Shown: positions 35,804-44,628 of the stretch, piece by piece | How positions within the stretch are numbered: the first letter of the stretch is position 1 | Layout: each line of letters starts with the position of its first letter | NCBI RefSeq assembly: GCF_051859345.1 | Contig: NZ_JBHYFV010000010.1 | Span: 1 to 64,000 of the forward strand | Length of the DNA stretch: 64,000 bases | Direction: 5' to 3' | Source: Marivita sp051859345 | GTDB taxonomy: Bacteria > Pseudomonadota > Alphaproteobacteria > Rhodobacterales > Rhodobacteraceae | Notes under the pieces: generated by a model | What the model was told of the DNA's origin: nothing | The model's database searches: none | The model's input: the letters and a program-made list of their open reading frames with translations, nothing else | Program-made: the position numbers and the translations under genes

Positions 35804-37653
35804 TCCGCCGCCTGCGCGCCAATGAACCCGCCGGATTGCCGATCCCAATAGCGCGCATAGAGGCCTTGTTTGGCCAACAGCGCGTCATGCGTCCCAATTT
35901 CGGCAATGTGACCCTGATCCATCACAACAATGCGGTCCATGCTGGCAATCGTAGACAGACGATGCGCAATCGCAAGCACGGTCTTGCCCTCCATCACCCG
36001 GCCCAGCGCCGACTGGATCTGCGCCTCGACCTCGGAGTCAAGCGCGCTGGTTGCTTCGTCCAGCACCAGGATCGGTGCATCCTTCAGGATGGCGCGGGCA
36101 AGGGCGATGCGCTGACGCTGGCCGCCGGAAAGCTTGACACCGCGCTCGCCAAGATGAACGTCGTATCCCATCCCGCCCATGTGATCTTTGAGAGCCTTGA
36201 TGAACTCATGCGCCTCGGCCTTGCGGGCCGCCTCGAACACCTCTTCTGTGCTGGCATCCGGACGTCCATAGCGGATGTTGTCCAGCGCAGAGCGATTGAA
36301 CATCGCGGTTTCCTGCGTAACCATCCCGATCTGCCCCCGCAAGCTTTCCTGCGTGACGCCGGACACGTTTTGCCCATCAATGCAAATTGTGCCTTTTTCG
36401 GTGTCATAGAGCCGCAACAACAGCGAAACGAGCGTCGATTTCCCGGCCCCGGAAGCCCCCACAATGGCAAGCTTTTCGCCCGGCGCGATGTCAAGCGTCA
36501 CATCGTCGATCCCACCATCGCGCTGACCATAGGCAAAGGACACCTTGTCGAACCGAATGTGTCCTTCGGACACGTCCAATTCAGGCGCGCTTGGAAAATC
36601 CTCGATCCGATCTGGCGGAGCCAGTGTGTTCATGCCGTCTTCGACCTCGCCGACATGGCTGTAGATCACCATCATCGTGTAGCTGATCCATCCGGTCATC
36701 TGCGACAGGCGTATCCCGACGGCCCCAACAGCCGCCACTTCGCCCGGTGTGACCCCTGTCCCGCGCAGGGCAATCGCCATGCCGACAAGAACAACAGGCA
36801 GAACGCCGGCAATGAACATAAGACCAAGGCGAAACAGGGTCTGCGCCTCACCAAACCGCAGCGCAGTGCGGCGCAGCTCTTCCATCGCGCCGAGCGCCTT
36901 GCCGTCTTCGTGGCGATCCCCGGCAAACAGTTTGACTGTCTTGATGTTGCTGATCGTATCCACAACTTGCCCTGTGACCTGCGCCTTGGCTTCGGCGCGC
37001 GCGGCAGAGCGGCTGCGGATGATCGGCAGCATGACACGCAGGAACAGGACATAGACCGCGAACCACAGAACGAGGGCCAGAACCATCCAGAGGTTCACCG
37101 CTCCGACAAGGACCGCGGTCCCCAAGACGGTTGCCAAACCAAAGGTGACAGCATTGACGGTTTCGATGACGATTTCCGTCAGCGATGTCGACGCCTGCAT
37201 CTTTTTCTGCGCGAGGCGGCCGGCAAAGTCATTATCGAAAAAGGTCACCGACTGACCAAGGGTCCATCGAAACATGCGGGCCATGACCTGCATCCCGATG
37301 TTGGGGCCGATCATGACAGACTGTGTCAGAGCAAGTCCGCCGAACAGGACCGGCCGCGCCACGAGCAAGACAAACAGGCAGGCCAGAATCAGCCAACCGT
37401 TCCTGGCCAGAAAGTCGCCGGACGGTGTTTCGGCCACCGCATCAACCACGCTCCCCAAAAGCTGCATCGATACAACTTCCGTGAGACCGGCCAGAACAGA
37501 GATTGCGACGCCCAGCCAGACAACCCGCCAGCCACCACGCAGGCACCACGCCATGAATGCCCGCAGATCGAGCGGGGGCACACCAACGGCCGGCGAGTCG
37601 GGATCAATCTGATTGCCGGCACGTAGAACCAGTGACTGAAAGAACTGCCGCAT
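35800..37653 (-). CDS. ABC exporter half-transporter, second of three
   Basis: 617-residue ABC exporter subunit with Walker A GASGAGKSTLVSLLL, LSGGQRQRIALARAI, LVLDEATSALD and C-terminal RQSGGFIGAQAAE, very like the gene after it. The TAA of the upstream ABC gene is followed immediately by its ATG. N-terminal membrane part FQSLVLRAGNQIDPDSPAVGVPPLDLRAFMAW. The three proteins could form homodimers or heterodimers. Confidence 0.93.
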   Translation of the reverse strand: MRQFFQSLVLRAGNQIDPDSPAVGVPPLDLRAFMAWCLRGGWRVVWLGVAISVLAGLTEVVSMQLLGSVVDAVAETPSGDFLARNGWLILACLFVLLVARPVLFGGLALTQSVMIGPNIGMQVMARMFRWTLGQSVTFFDNDFAGRLAQKKMQASTSLTEIVIETVNAVTFGLATVLGTAVLVGAVNLWMVLALVLWFAVYVLFLRVMLPIIRSRSAARAEAKAQVTGQVVDTISNIKTVKLFAGDRHEDGKALGAMEELRRTALRFGEAQTLFRLGLMFIAGVLPVVLVGMAIALRGTGVTPGEVAAVGAVGIRLSQMTGWISYTMMVIYSHVGEVEDGMNTLAPPDRIEDFPSAPELDVSEGHIRFDKVSFAYGQRDGGIDDVTLDIAPGEKLAIVGASGAGKSTLVSLLLRLYDTEKGTICIDGQNVSGVTQESLRGQIGMVTQETAMFNRSALDNIRYGRPDASTEEVFEAARKAEAHEFIKALKDHMGGMGYDVHLGERGVKLSGGQRQRIALARAILKDAPILVLDEATSALDSEVEAQIQSALGRVMEGKTVLAIAHRLSTIASMDRIVVMDQGHIAEIGTHDALLAKQGLYARYWDRQSGGFIGAQAAE

Positions 37654-39498
37654 TTATTCTGCTGCCTTTGTATCCGGGTCTATGAACCCGCCGGATTGAC
37701 GCGCCCAGAACCCTGCATATAGCCCACCTTGGGCCAAAAGCGCGTCATGCGACCCCTGTTCGACGATCTTGCCCTGATCCATCACCAGAATGCGGTCCAT
37801 ATGCGCGATGGTCGACAGACGGTGCGCAATCGCAATCACGGTCTTGCCTTCCATCATGCCGTAAAGCGTATCCTGGATCGCCGCCTCGACCTCGGAATCA
37901 AGCGCACTGGTCGCCTCGTCCAGCAGCAGGATCGGCGCGTCCTTGAGGATCACGCGGGCCAGCGTGACCCGTTGGCGTTGCCCGCCAGACAGCTTGACTC
38001 CGCGTTCACCCACCTGGGCGTCATAACCATTGCGACCCTGCGGATCCTGCAGGTTCAGGATGAATTCATGCGCCTGTGCCTGTTCGGCAGCGGCTATCAG
38101 CTCGGCCTCAGACGCGTCGGGTCGGCCATAAAGGATGTTGTCCCGAACAGAGCGGTGCAGAAGCGAACTGTCCTGCTGCACCATGCCGATGGCCAAACGC
38201 AAACTGTCCTGTGTGACCTTGGTGATGTCCTGACCGTCGATCAGAATGCGCCCGCTCTCGGGGTTGTAGAACCGCAAGAGCAGCTTGACCAAGGTCGATT
38301 TTCCGGCCCCGGATCGGCCGATCAGACCCACTTTTTCACCCGGCGCGATGGTCAGGTCGATTGCGTCCAGACCCCCGGAGTTCCGCCCGTAGTGGTGTGT
38401 TAGAGACTGAATCTCGATCTTGCCCTGACCAAGTGTCAGGGGCTTTGCGTCAGGGACGTCGACCAAGGTGATCGGCTGTGCGATGGTTTGCATCCCTTCA
38501 GCCACAACACCCAATTGCCGGAAGAACGATGTCAACGCCCACATGATCCACCCGGTCATGGCATTCAGACGCAGCGTCAAGGCGGTTGCAGCGGCAACAA
38601 CCCCCACACTTGCCTGCCCCTGCATCCAGAGCCAGAACGCCCAGCCGACAACAGCCACAATGAGCAGACCGTTCAACGTGACAAGCACAACGTCCATGAT
38701 CGTGAACAGCCGCATTTCATACTGAAAGGTCAGCCGCGTTCGTTCAATGGCATCCTTGGCGTAGTCGAGTTCAGTCGCGTTATGCGCGAACATTTTGACC
38801 GAGTGGATGTTGGTATAGCTGTCCACCACGCGACCTGTCACTTCGGACCGCGCATCCGACGCCGCCTGTGACGCAGGCCCAACACGCCGGACAGTCCACA
38901 TGACCAGCGTGCCATACAGGAACAGCCACCCGATCATCGGAATCGCAAGTCGGGGATCTGCCTGTCCCAGCAAAACAAGCGCGCCCACGACATACGCCAG
39001 CGAAAAGGTGATCGCGTCGAACACCTGAAACACCGCTTCACCTGCTGCGGGTGGGGTTTGCATGATCCGGTTCGCGATACGACCGGCAAAATCATTCTCG
39101 AACCAGCCCACCGATTGACGCAACACATGCTTGTGCGCCCGCCACCGGATCAGGGTGCCAAAGTTCGGCAGGATGGAATTGTTGAGCAACAGCACATCCA
39201 ACGCCTGCAACACGGGCCGGACAATCAGGATGAACACCGCCAGGGCAATGAGCCAGGTTCCATAGGTGTCCCAGACATCGGCGGGATCCCCCGCAAGGAT
39301 GTCGACAACCCACCCCATCGCCCAGATGAGACCAATCTCGATCGAGGCAACAACAACCGACATGAGCGCGGCATAGGCAAACACCCGTTTGAAAGGGTGC
39401 GAATACTCCAGCATGAAGGGTAACAACCGCGACGGCGGCGTGTCTTTTTCATCGTAGGGGCCGTAGGGGTCCACCAGATTTTCAAAATAACGGAACAC
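37654..39498 (-). CDS. ABC exporter half-transporter, first of three
   Basis: 614-residue ABC exporter subunit. Begins MFRYFENLVDPYGPYDEKDTP; ATPase motifs GRSGAGKSTLVKLLLRF, LSGGQRQRVTLARVI, ILLLDEATSALD; C-terminus RQSGGFIDPDTKAAE. It differs more from the two that follow than they do from each other, notably at the start and at the Walker A (GRSG instead of GASG), so the pair next to each other look like a more recent duplication. Upstream lies a 140-base gap with an inverted repeat GTTGTC-CGTAT-GACAAC at 39585-39601. Confidence 0.92.
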   Translation of the reverse strand: MFRYFENLVDPYGPYDEKDTPPSRLLPFMLEYSHPFKRVFAYAALMSVVVASIEIGLIWAMGWVVDILAGDPADVWDTYGTWLIALAVFILIVRPVLQALDVLLLNNSILPNFGTLIRWRAHKHVLRQSVGWFENDFAGRIANRIMQTPPAAGEAVFQVFDAITFSLAYVVGALVLLGQADPRLAIPMIGWLFLYGTLVMWTVRRVGPASQAASDARSEVTGRVVDSYTNIHSVKMFAHNATELDYAKDAIERTRLTFQYEMRLFTIMDVVLVTLNGLLIVAVVGWAFWLWMQGQASVGVVAAATALTLRLNAMTGWIMWALTSFFRQLGVVAEGMQTIAQPITLVDVPDAKPLTLGQGKIEIQSLTHHYGRNSGGLDAIDLTIAPGEKVGLIGRSGAGKSTLVKLLLRFYNPESGRILIDGQDITKVTQDSLRLAIGMVQQDSSLLHRSVRDNILYGRPDASEAELIAAAEQAQAHEFILNLQDPQGRNGYDAQVGERGVKLSGGQRQRVTLARVILKDAPILLLDEATSALDSEVEAAIQDTLYGMMEGKTVIAIAHRLSTIAHMDRILVMDQGKIVEQGSHDALLAQGGLYAGFWARQSGGFIDPDTKAAE

Positions 39499-39584
39499 CG
39501 ACCGGTCTCCTTGGAAAAACGCGACAAGCTTGCTGAACGCGTTTTGGCGCGCGACCCGTCAATTCAGTTGATGCAATGTTCGGT

Positions 39585-39601
39585 GTTGTCCGTATGACAA
39601 C
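39585..39601. repeat. Short inverted repeat between cca and the ABC exporter array
   Basis: GTTGTC / GACAAC, 6 bp, with a CGTAT centre, in the 140-base gap between the cca stop and the first ABC start. Could be an operator for the exporter array or a weak hairpin. No T-run follows. Low confidence as a functional element. Confidence 0.3.
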
Positions 39602-39638
39602 GGGACATTAGCGCGGCTTTTTGTCTTAGGAAACCCGC

Positions 39639-40784
39639 TCAGTCGAGAAGGTCTGCCTTACTGAGAGTGAAGCCCGACGAAATCCAACGGTCTTCCACCT
39701 CTCGCAGTTTGTTGCCCAGCGCCACCCCCGAATAGGCTGGCATCAGGTCACCGGCCTTGACTGGACATCTGGCGTCGGCCCCTGTCTCTGCTATCTGGAT
39801 ACCATCCAGGTCAAATGGCGATTCCAGAAGTACCGCGCGCAGCAACAGCACGTCCTGCGCGATTTCCTTACCGTATCGGTAACCCAACTCCAAAGGCGGC
39901 TCGTTGGTGGAAATCAGGCTCTGATACTGCGCAAGTCGCCTTTGGTCTTTCTTTGAAAGACGCAGGTCGGTGCCGTCAAAGACCCCGAGACTGGCAAGCC
40001 GCCGCAACGGGTCCGGCCCAAGTTCCGCCAACTCTTCAAGGTGGATCAGCGGCGCGAACGCCCGCGGCGTGCTTCCCGGCAGGACCGCCTGCAAAACGCC
40101 AGTTTGCGCCATGGATCCGACCGCCGGGGCCGGGTCCGGGGCCGACAGTAGCTTGACCACCTCTGCACCAATCCGCTCTTGCGACAGGCCGCCCAGACCA
40201 TCGAGCGTCTGCGCAATGGCCGCCAAAGCATCGGCATCAAAGCCGTGACCTGGATCGCCGTACCAAGCCGCAAAGCGAAAGAAGCGCAGGATACGCAAAT
40301 AATCTTCGGTGATGCGCGCATGGGCATCCCCAATGAACCGAACGCGACGGGCATCAAGATCAGGCAGGCCGTTCAACGGATCAATCACCATGCCGTCCGC
40401 ATCCGCGTAAAGCGCGTTCATCGTGAAATCCCGGCGCGCCGCATCTTCTGCCATATCGGTCGAAAAGCGCACAATGGCATGCCGACCATCGGTTTCGGTA
40501 TCCGCGCGATAGGTCGTCACCTCATATCCGGTGCCGTCCGACACAATGGTGATCGTCCCGTGGTCGATACCTGTCGGAACGGATTTGAGGTTTGCCGCCT
40601 TTGCCAATGCCTCAACCGTCTGCGGGGTCGCGTCAGTGGCGATATCGACATCCGTGACCGGCACGCCCATCAGCGCATTGCGAACACAACCGCCCACGGC
40701 AAAGGCGCTATGACCCTCCGCCTGCAACGCTGCAAACACCGCCTGCGTGCCGTCCGACGTCAGCCAATCACCCGTGATGTTCAT
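39639..40784 (-). CDS. cca: CCA tRNA nucleotidyltransferase
   Basis: 381-residue class II nucleotidyltransferase that adds CCA to tRNA 3' ends. Nucleotidyltransferase motif AFAVGGCVRNALMGVPVTDVDIATDATP with both metal aspartates, RRDFTMNALYAD, DPLNGLPDL and ITEDYLRILRFFRFAAWYG are diagnostic. The ATG at 40784 overlaps the NUDIX stop (ATGA); longer in-frame starts are not needed. Second gene of a unit hslO-nudix-cca. Confidence 0.95.
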   Translation of the reverse strand: MNITGDWLTSDGTQAVFAALQAEGHSAFAVGGCVRNALMGVPVTDVDIATDATPQTVEALAKAANLKSVPTGIDHGTITIVSDGTGYEVTTYRADTETDGRHAIVRFSTDMAEDAARRDFTMNALYADADGMVIDPLNGLPDLDARRVRFIGDAHARITEDYLRILRFFRFAAWYGDPGHGFDADALAAIAQTLDGLGGLSQERIGAEVVKLLSAPDPAPAVGSMAQTGVLQAVLPGSTPRAFAPLIHLEELAELGPDPLRRLASLGVFDGTDLRLSKKDQRRLAQYQSLISTNEPPLELGYRYGKEIAQDVLLLRAVLLESPFDLDGIQIAETGADARCPVKAGDLMPAYSGVALGNKLREVEDRWISSGFTLSKADLLD

Positions 40785-41377
40785 ACGGTCTCCATCCGTT
40801 GGGTCAGACCCCGCAATATACGAGCGGTCGCGCCCCAGATGTAATAGGGGCCAAACGGCACGGTATAGTAATGCCTGCGCGATCCGCGCCACCGCCGCGA
40901 TTGGACTGTGAACTGGCTGCCATCCGTGACCTGCACCAAAGGCACGCGAAACACTTCGGCCACTTCGCCGGGTTCCGGGACAATCTGGAACGGCTGATCA
41001 ATCCACCCTATGACGGGCGTCACGAGAAAGCCCGTCACCGTTTCATGGGTTGGCAACGTGCCCAGAACATCGACATGCCCACGCGGGAGACCAACCTCTT
41101 CTTCGGCCTCACGCAGGGCGGCTGCAATGGCGTCCGCGTCGCCATCATCCTGCCTGCCGCCCGGAAATGCGATTTGGCCGGGATGATGCTTGAGCCGGGA
41201 CGACCGTTTGGTCAGCAAAAGATCTGCGCCACCCGCCGTGGCCAGGACAGGCACCAAGACACCGGCCGGGCGCAGTTTGCGCCCCACCGGCAACTCAACT
41301 TCGGGATTCAGATCGAAATCGGAGGATGCCGTGCTGTTTTGCGCCAAAGCCGCTTCAAGCCGGGCGCGGTCATTCAC
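40781..41377 (-). CDS. NUDIX hydrolase, CoA pyrophosphatase-like
   Basis: 198 residues. NUDIX box GGRQDDGDADAIAAALREAEEEVGL matches GX5EX7REUXEEXGU, preceded by HHPGQIAFPGG as in CoA diphosphatases (NudL). The GTG start at 41377 (VNDRARLEAALAQ) overlaps the end of hslO by 8 bases; an ATG upstream at 41425 gives an Arg-rich leader and is not favoured. Likely hydrolyses CoA or related dinucleotides. Confidence 0.9.
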   Translation of the reverse strand: MNDRARLEAALAQNSTASSDFDLNPEVELPVGRKLRPAGVLVPVLATAGGADLLLTKRSSRLKHHPGQIAFPGGRQDDGDADAIAAALREAEEEVGLPRGHVDVLGTLPTHETVTGFLVTPVIGWIDQPFQIVPEPGEVAEVFRVPLVQVTDGSQFTVQSRRWRGSRRHYYTVPFGPYYIWGATARILRGLTQRMETV

Positions 41378-42359
41378 CCGGCACCTCTTTGGCCTCGAAC
41401 CCGACCGTTGCGGGATCAAGGTCATAATGCGCGCCGCAGAACTGGCAATCGGCCGTCACGCGCCCTTCATCCGTGGTCATGGTTTCGATGTCCTTGGCCG
41501 AATAGATCGACAGGCTTTGGCGCACGCGGTCTTCCGAGCAGCTACACCCAAACCGCACCGGCGACGCATCGAACACACGCAGGCCTTCTTCGTGGAACAG
41601 GCGAAACAGAAGATCGGTCGTCGGAAGGGAGGGGCCAATCAATTCCATGGCCTCAACTGTCGCGAGGTGAAAATTCACCCGCTTCCAGTTTTCGCCTTCT
41701 TCATCGGTCAACAGATCGTCCGCCAGAAGCAATCCACCCTCGCCGGACCCACCATCCTTCGCAAAGGGGGACGCCTCTGGCATGTGCTGAATCATGATCC
41801 CACCGGCACGCCAGCGCTCCGCCACCCCCGGTTCCGAGGATCGACCAAAGCTCAGGGCGAATTTGGTGGGCAGCTGTTCGGATTGTGCGAAATAGGCTTC
41901 CGCACAGCTCGACAGTGTGTCTCCGGACAAGGGCGTAATGCCCTTGTAGGGCTGCATCCCCTGACCCTGATCCAGCATGATCGCAAAATAGCCTTCGCCG
42001 ATCTGCTCCATCGCCGGGCCGTCTGTTACCCGGTCGGGATCGAAACTTGCGTAGGCGCGGATACGGGCCGGTTCACCCTCGACCTCGGGCGCATAGAAAT
42101 CGGTTGCGATCATGCGCACTGCGCCTTTGGACTGAACCTGTAGCGACAACTTCCAACGCAGCTTGATCGTTTGTCCAATCAACGCGGTCAACAGGGCCAT
42201 CTCGGCCACCAATGCTTCAACCGACGGAGGGTAATTGTGCTGCTTGAGAATGCCGCTCAACACCCCGTCAAGTCGGGTCACCCGGCCACGAATGTCCGAA
42301 TGGTCAAGTTGGAATGGCAGGACAGTATCGTCCCAGGCGAGTTTCGAACCGAGTGTCAT
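41370..42359 (-). CDS. hslO: Hsp33 redox-regulated chaperone
   Basis: 329-residue HslO. The zinc-binding redox switch CxC...CxxC is seen near the C-terminus as FGCSCSED and DCQFCGAHY. Zinc release on oxidation activates holdase function in the cytoplasm. ATG at 42359 (MTLGSKLAWDDTVLPFQLD) follows AAGGAA; upstream extension to 42623 has no ribosome site and an unlike composition. First gene of hslO-nudix-cca. Divergent from another NUDIX gene. Confidence 0.95.
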   Translation of the reverse strand: MTLGSKLAWDDTVLPFQLDHSDIRGRVTRLDGVLSGILKQHNYPPSVEALVAEMALLTALIGQTIKLRWKLSLQVQSKGAVRMIATDFYAPEVEGEPARIRAYASFDPDRVTDGPAMEQIGEGYFAIMLDQGQGMQPYKGITPLSGDTLSSCAEAYFAQSEQLPTKFALSFGRSSEPGVAERWRAGGIMIQHMPEASPFAKDGGSGEGGLLLADDLLTDEEGENWKRVNFHLATVEAMELIGPSLPTTDLLFRLFHEEGLRVFDASPVRFGCSCSEDRVRQSLSIYSAKDIETMTTDEGRVTADCQFCGAHYDLDPATVGFEAKEVPGE

Positions 42360-42445
42360 GGAATTTCCTTGCTTGCCGCCCTCCGGCATGTGCGGGACTA
42401 TATAAGAGACGAATGGGCAGGTCCAAGGGGCAGAAGGGAATTGGC

Positions 42446-42910
42446 ATGATGCGCAGGTTTGGAGAACCGCCGGAATCGGGGCGAACCTACACGCTTCGCA
42501 CCGGGGCATACGCAATTCTTCCAGCCGCAGACGGATTGCTATTGACCCATCAGGACGCCCCCGAACCAGAAGTGCAACTGCCTGGCGGCGGGATCGACCC
42601 CGGCGAATCACCGGTGCAGGCACTGATCCGCGAAGTGTACGAGGAAACCGGCTGGCACATTGCTCGGCCGATGCGACTCGGCGCTTATCGGCGGTTCACC
42701 TATATGCCGGAATACGATCTGTGGGCCGAGAAGATGTGCCTGATCTACATGGCCTTGCCGGTGATCCAGTACAGCGACCCGATAGAGCCGGATCACACCG
42801 CCCTCTGGATGCGCCCTGCAGACGCGCTTGCGCATCTTGCGAATTCCGGTGACCGGGATTTTGTCGAACGTTTTGCGTCACGCACCGCCGTATTCCAGAA
42901 ACGCCGCTGA
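42446..42910 (+). CDS. NUDIX hydrolase
   Basis: 154-residue NUDIX protein: box GGGIDPGESPVQALIREVYEETGW. Start at 42446, five bases after GAAGGGAA; a second ATG follows directly, and one upstream at 42413 is less well placed. Substrate unclear. Its last 33 bases are antisense to the end of the response regulator gene. Confidence 0.9.
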   Translation: MMRRFGEPPESGRTYTLRTGAYAILPAADGLLLTHQDAPEPEVQLPGGGIDPGESPVQALIREVYEETGWHIARPMRLGAYRRFTYMPEYDLWAEKMCLIYMALPVIQYSDPIEPDHTALWMRPADALAHLANSGDRDFVERFASRTAVFQKRR

Positions 42911-44143
42911 AATATCATCATCAAAATCCTGTGTGCCACCGGTCTTTGCCTTGAGCGCATCGTAAAGCGCATCAAGAAAATCCGGGCCTGTGCGTTCTCT
43001 TGGAAGTGTCAGCACCAGTTCCAGAAGCCCCGCTTCTTCAAGCATTGACCCGTCGGCAAGCAAAGCTTCGGTAAATCCGTCAGAATAAAGAAGCATTCGA
43101 TCACCCGGACGCAGTTGAAAGGAACGGTCGCCATACGGCGCGTCATCAATAAGTCCGATGGGCAAACCCCCATCACCAAGGAACTCTGCCTCACCGGTTT
43201 GGCGCAGCAACAATGGCGGCGGGTGACCCGCCTGAACAAACCGTGCAAGCCCGGTTTTCGCATTGATCTGGACATAAGCCAGCGTCAGGTATTCCGTGAC
43301 ACCCTTCTGACCCACCAGACGCGTGTTGAGCCGCGCCGCGACCTGTTGGGGAGGCAGGAAATCAAATCCCGACTGCGTCCGTGTCAGCGCAAGATTTTCG
43401 TCAGGGTAGTCCGGGCTCAGATATCCGGCCACACGGGCCGTCATCATCGCAGACGTGATTCCGTGACCAGAGACATCGAGACTGAACAGGCCAAAGTCGC
43501 CATTTTCGATCCCGAACATCCCGGCAAGGTCTCCTCCGACATGCCCACAGGACCGAAGCAGAACGCTCACTTGGCTGTTTCCAAAAGACACGGACCGCCT
43601 TGGCATCAGCGATTGCTGCAACACGCGCGCCTGCTGCAAGTCCTTGTCGATGGACGCGTGCACGATCTGCAATTCGGCCAGGGTGTCGGCGATCACGGCA
43701 TTCTTGGACTTCAGTTCCCGTTCCATGGACAAAATGCGCGCGCCGGCATTGATCCTTGCGCGCAATTCGTCACCGTTGACGGGTTTGGTCAGGAAATCAT
43801 CTGCCCCGGAGTCCAACCCCGACGTCACCGCCGCCTTTTCCGATTTGGATGTCAGCAGGATAAAATACCCGTAGGATGCCCTGGGGCTTGCCCGAAAAGC
43901 AGCACAGAAATCAACGCCGCTCATGCCGGGCATCATCCAGTCCGAAATGATGAAGTCAGGTTGAAAACTGTCGCACAGATCCAAACCGCGCTCGGCACTT
44001 TCCGCCTCTGCGACCTCGAACCCCCAACGCGCAAGCATCAGGGTGAGGATCCGACGCTGCACAAGACTATCATCCACCACGAGTACGCGGTGAAGATCAC
44101 TGTCCTGCACATCGGGGAACGCAAATTTCACGTTCTGCAACAT
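42878..44143 (-). CDS. Response regulator with PP2C-type serine phosphatase output (RsbU/SpoIIE-like)
   Basis: 421 residues. Receiver domain 1-130 with Asp24-Asp25, phospho-acceptor Asp68 (IISDWMMPGMSG) and Lys120. A short coiled linker (MERELKSKNAVIADTLAELQ) follows, then a PP2C domain with metal-site motifs GGDLAGMFG, SLDVSGHGITSAMMTA, and RPGDRMLLYSDGFTEA. Such proteins dephosphorylate anti-anti-sigma factors when their receiver is phosphorylated. No RsbV/RsbW partner is in the window. Divergent from an Hpt gene that could feed phosphate to it. Confidence 0.94.
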   Translation of the reverse strand: MLQNVKFAFPDVQDSDLHRVLVVDDSLVQRRILTLMLARWGFEVAEAESAERGLDLCDSFQPDFIISDWMMPGMSGVDFCAAFRASPRASYGYFILLTSKSEKAAVTSGLDSGADDFLTKPVNGDELRARINAGARILSMERELKSKNAVIADTLAELQIVHASIDKDLQQARVLQQSLMPRRSVSFGNSQVSVLLRSCGHVGGDLAGMFGIENGDFGLFSLDVSGHGITSAMMTARVAGYLSPDYPDENLALTRTQSGFDFLPPQQVAARLNTRLVGQKGVTEYLTLAYVQINAKTGLARFVQAGHPPPLLLRQTGEAEFLGDGGLPIGLIDDAPYGDRSFQLRPGDRMLLYSDGFTEALLADGSMLEEAGLLELVLTLPRERTGPDFLDALYDALKAKTGGTQDFDDDISAAFLEYGGA

Positions 44144-44207
44144 ACCTATTCACCAACCCATGCGTCGGCCCCCAAGTCTGGGTTAGCCGCAATTCGTGAA
44201 TCAAACA

Positions 44208-44217
44208 TGAACGTTCA
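44208..44217. promoter_or_regulatory. Palindrome TGAACGTTCA in the regulator/Hpt divergent gap
   Basis: A 10-bp perfect palindrome in the 152-base gap between the divergent receiver-PP2C and Hpt genes. It is centred about 70 bases from the regulator start and 80 bases from the Hpt start, so it could be an operator shared by both. No consensus was recognised. Confidence 0.35.
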
Positions 44218-44295
44218 AATTTAAGGCAATAGGCGTTTGGCTGTTGCAGGTTGTTCATCTTTCCTTGGTAGGCAGGGCCAACAAAGGAGGGTTCC

Positions 44296-44628
44296 ATGAT
44301 CGACTGGACACGCGTGGCAGAACTCAGGGCTGAAATCGGTGCTGAGGATTTTGATGAGGTGGCTGAACTTTTCCTGATGGAGGTTGAAGATACGCTGTCC
44401 CGGCTAAGCCGCGCGTCTGCGGACGTAACCCAGATGCAGGAATTGTTGCACTTCCTCAAGGGATCCGCTCTCAACCTTGGCTTTTCGGACATGTCCGACA
44501 TGTGCAGTCAGGGTGAATCGGATGCGGCTAACGGCCTGATCACCGTCGATATCCAGACACTGAAAGACCTGTATGTTCAATCGCGGGCGTTTTTCGAAGC
44601 CGAATATGCGCAGCGTTTCGCGGCCTAG
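44296..44628 (+). CDS. Histidine phosphotransfer (Hpt) domain protein
   Basis: 110-residue four-helix Hpt domain. The phospho-accepting histidine is His52 in LLHFLKGSALNLGF; DWTRVAELRAEIGAEDFDEVAELFLMEVEDTLSRL precedes it as first helices. It transfers phosphate between a sensor kinase receiver and a response regulator; the divergent receiver-PP2C protein is the obvious candidate partner. The ribosome site AAAGGAGGG is strong. Overlaps the convergent SDR by 4 bases. Confidence 0.92.
   Translation: MIDWTRVAELRAEIGAEDFDEVAELFLMEVEDTLSRLSRASADVTQMQELLHFLKGSALNLGFSDMSDMCSQGESDAANGLITVDIQTLKDLYVQSRAFFEAEYAQRFAA

Noticed and set aside
35746..37626. 626-codon open frame opposite the second ABC exporter
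   Set aside because: It lies wholly antisense to an ABC exporter and has repetitive His/Asp/Gln-rich sequence; the ABC motifs on the other strand are intact.
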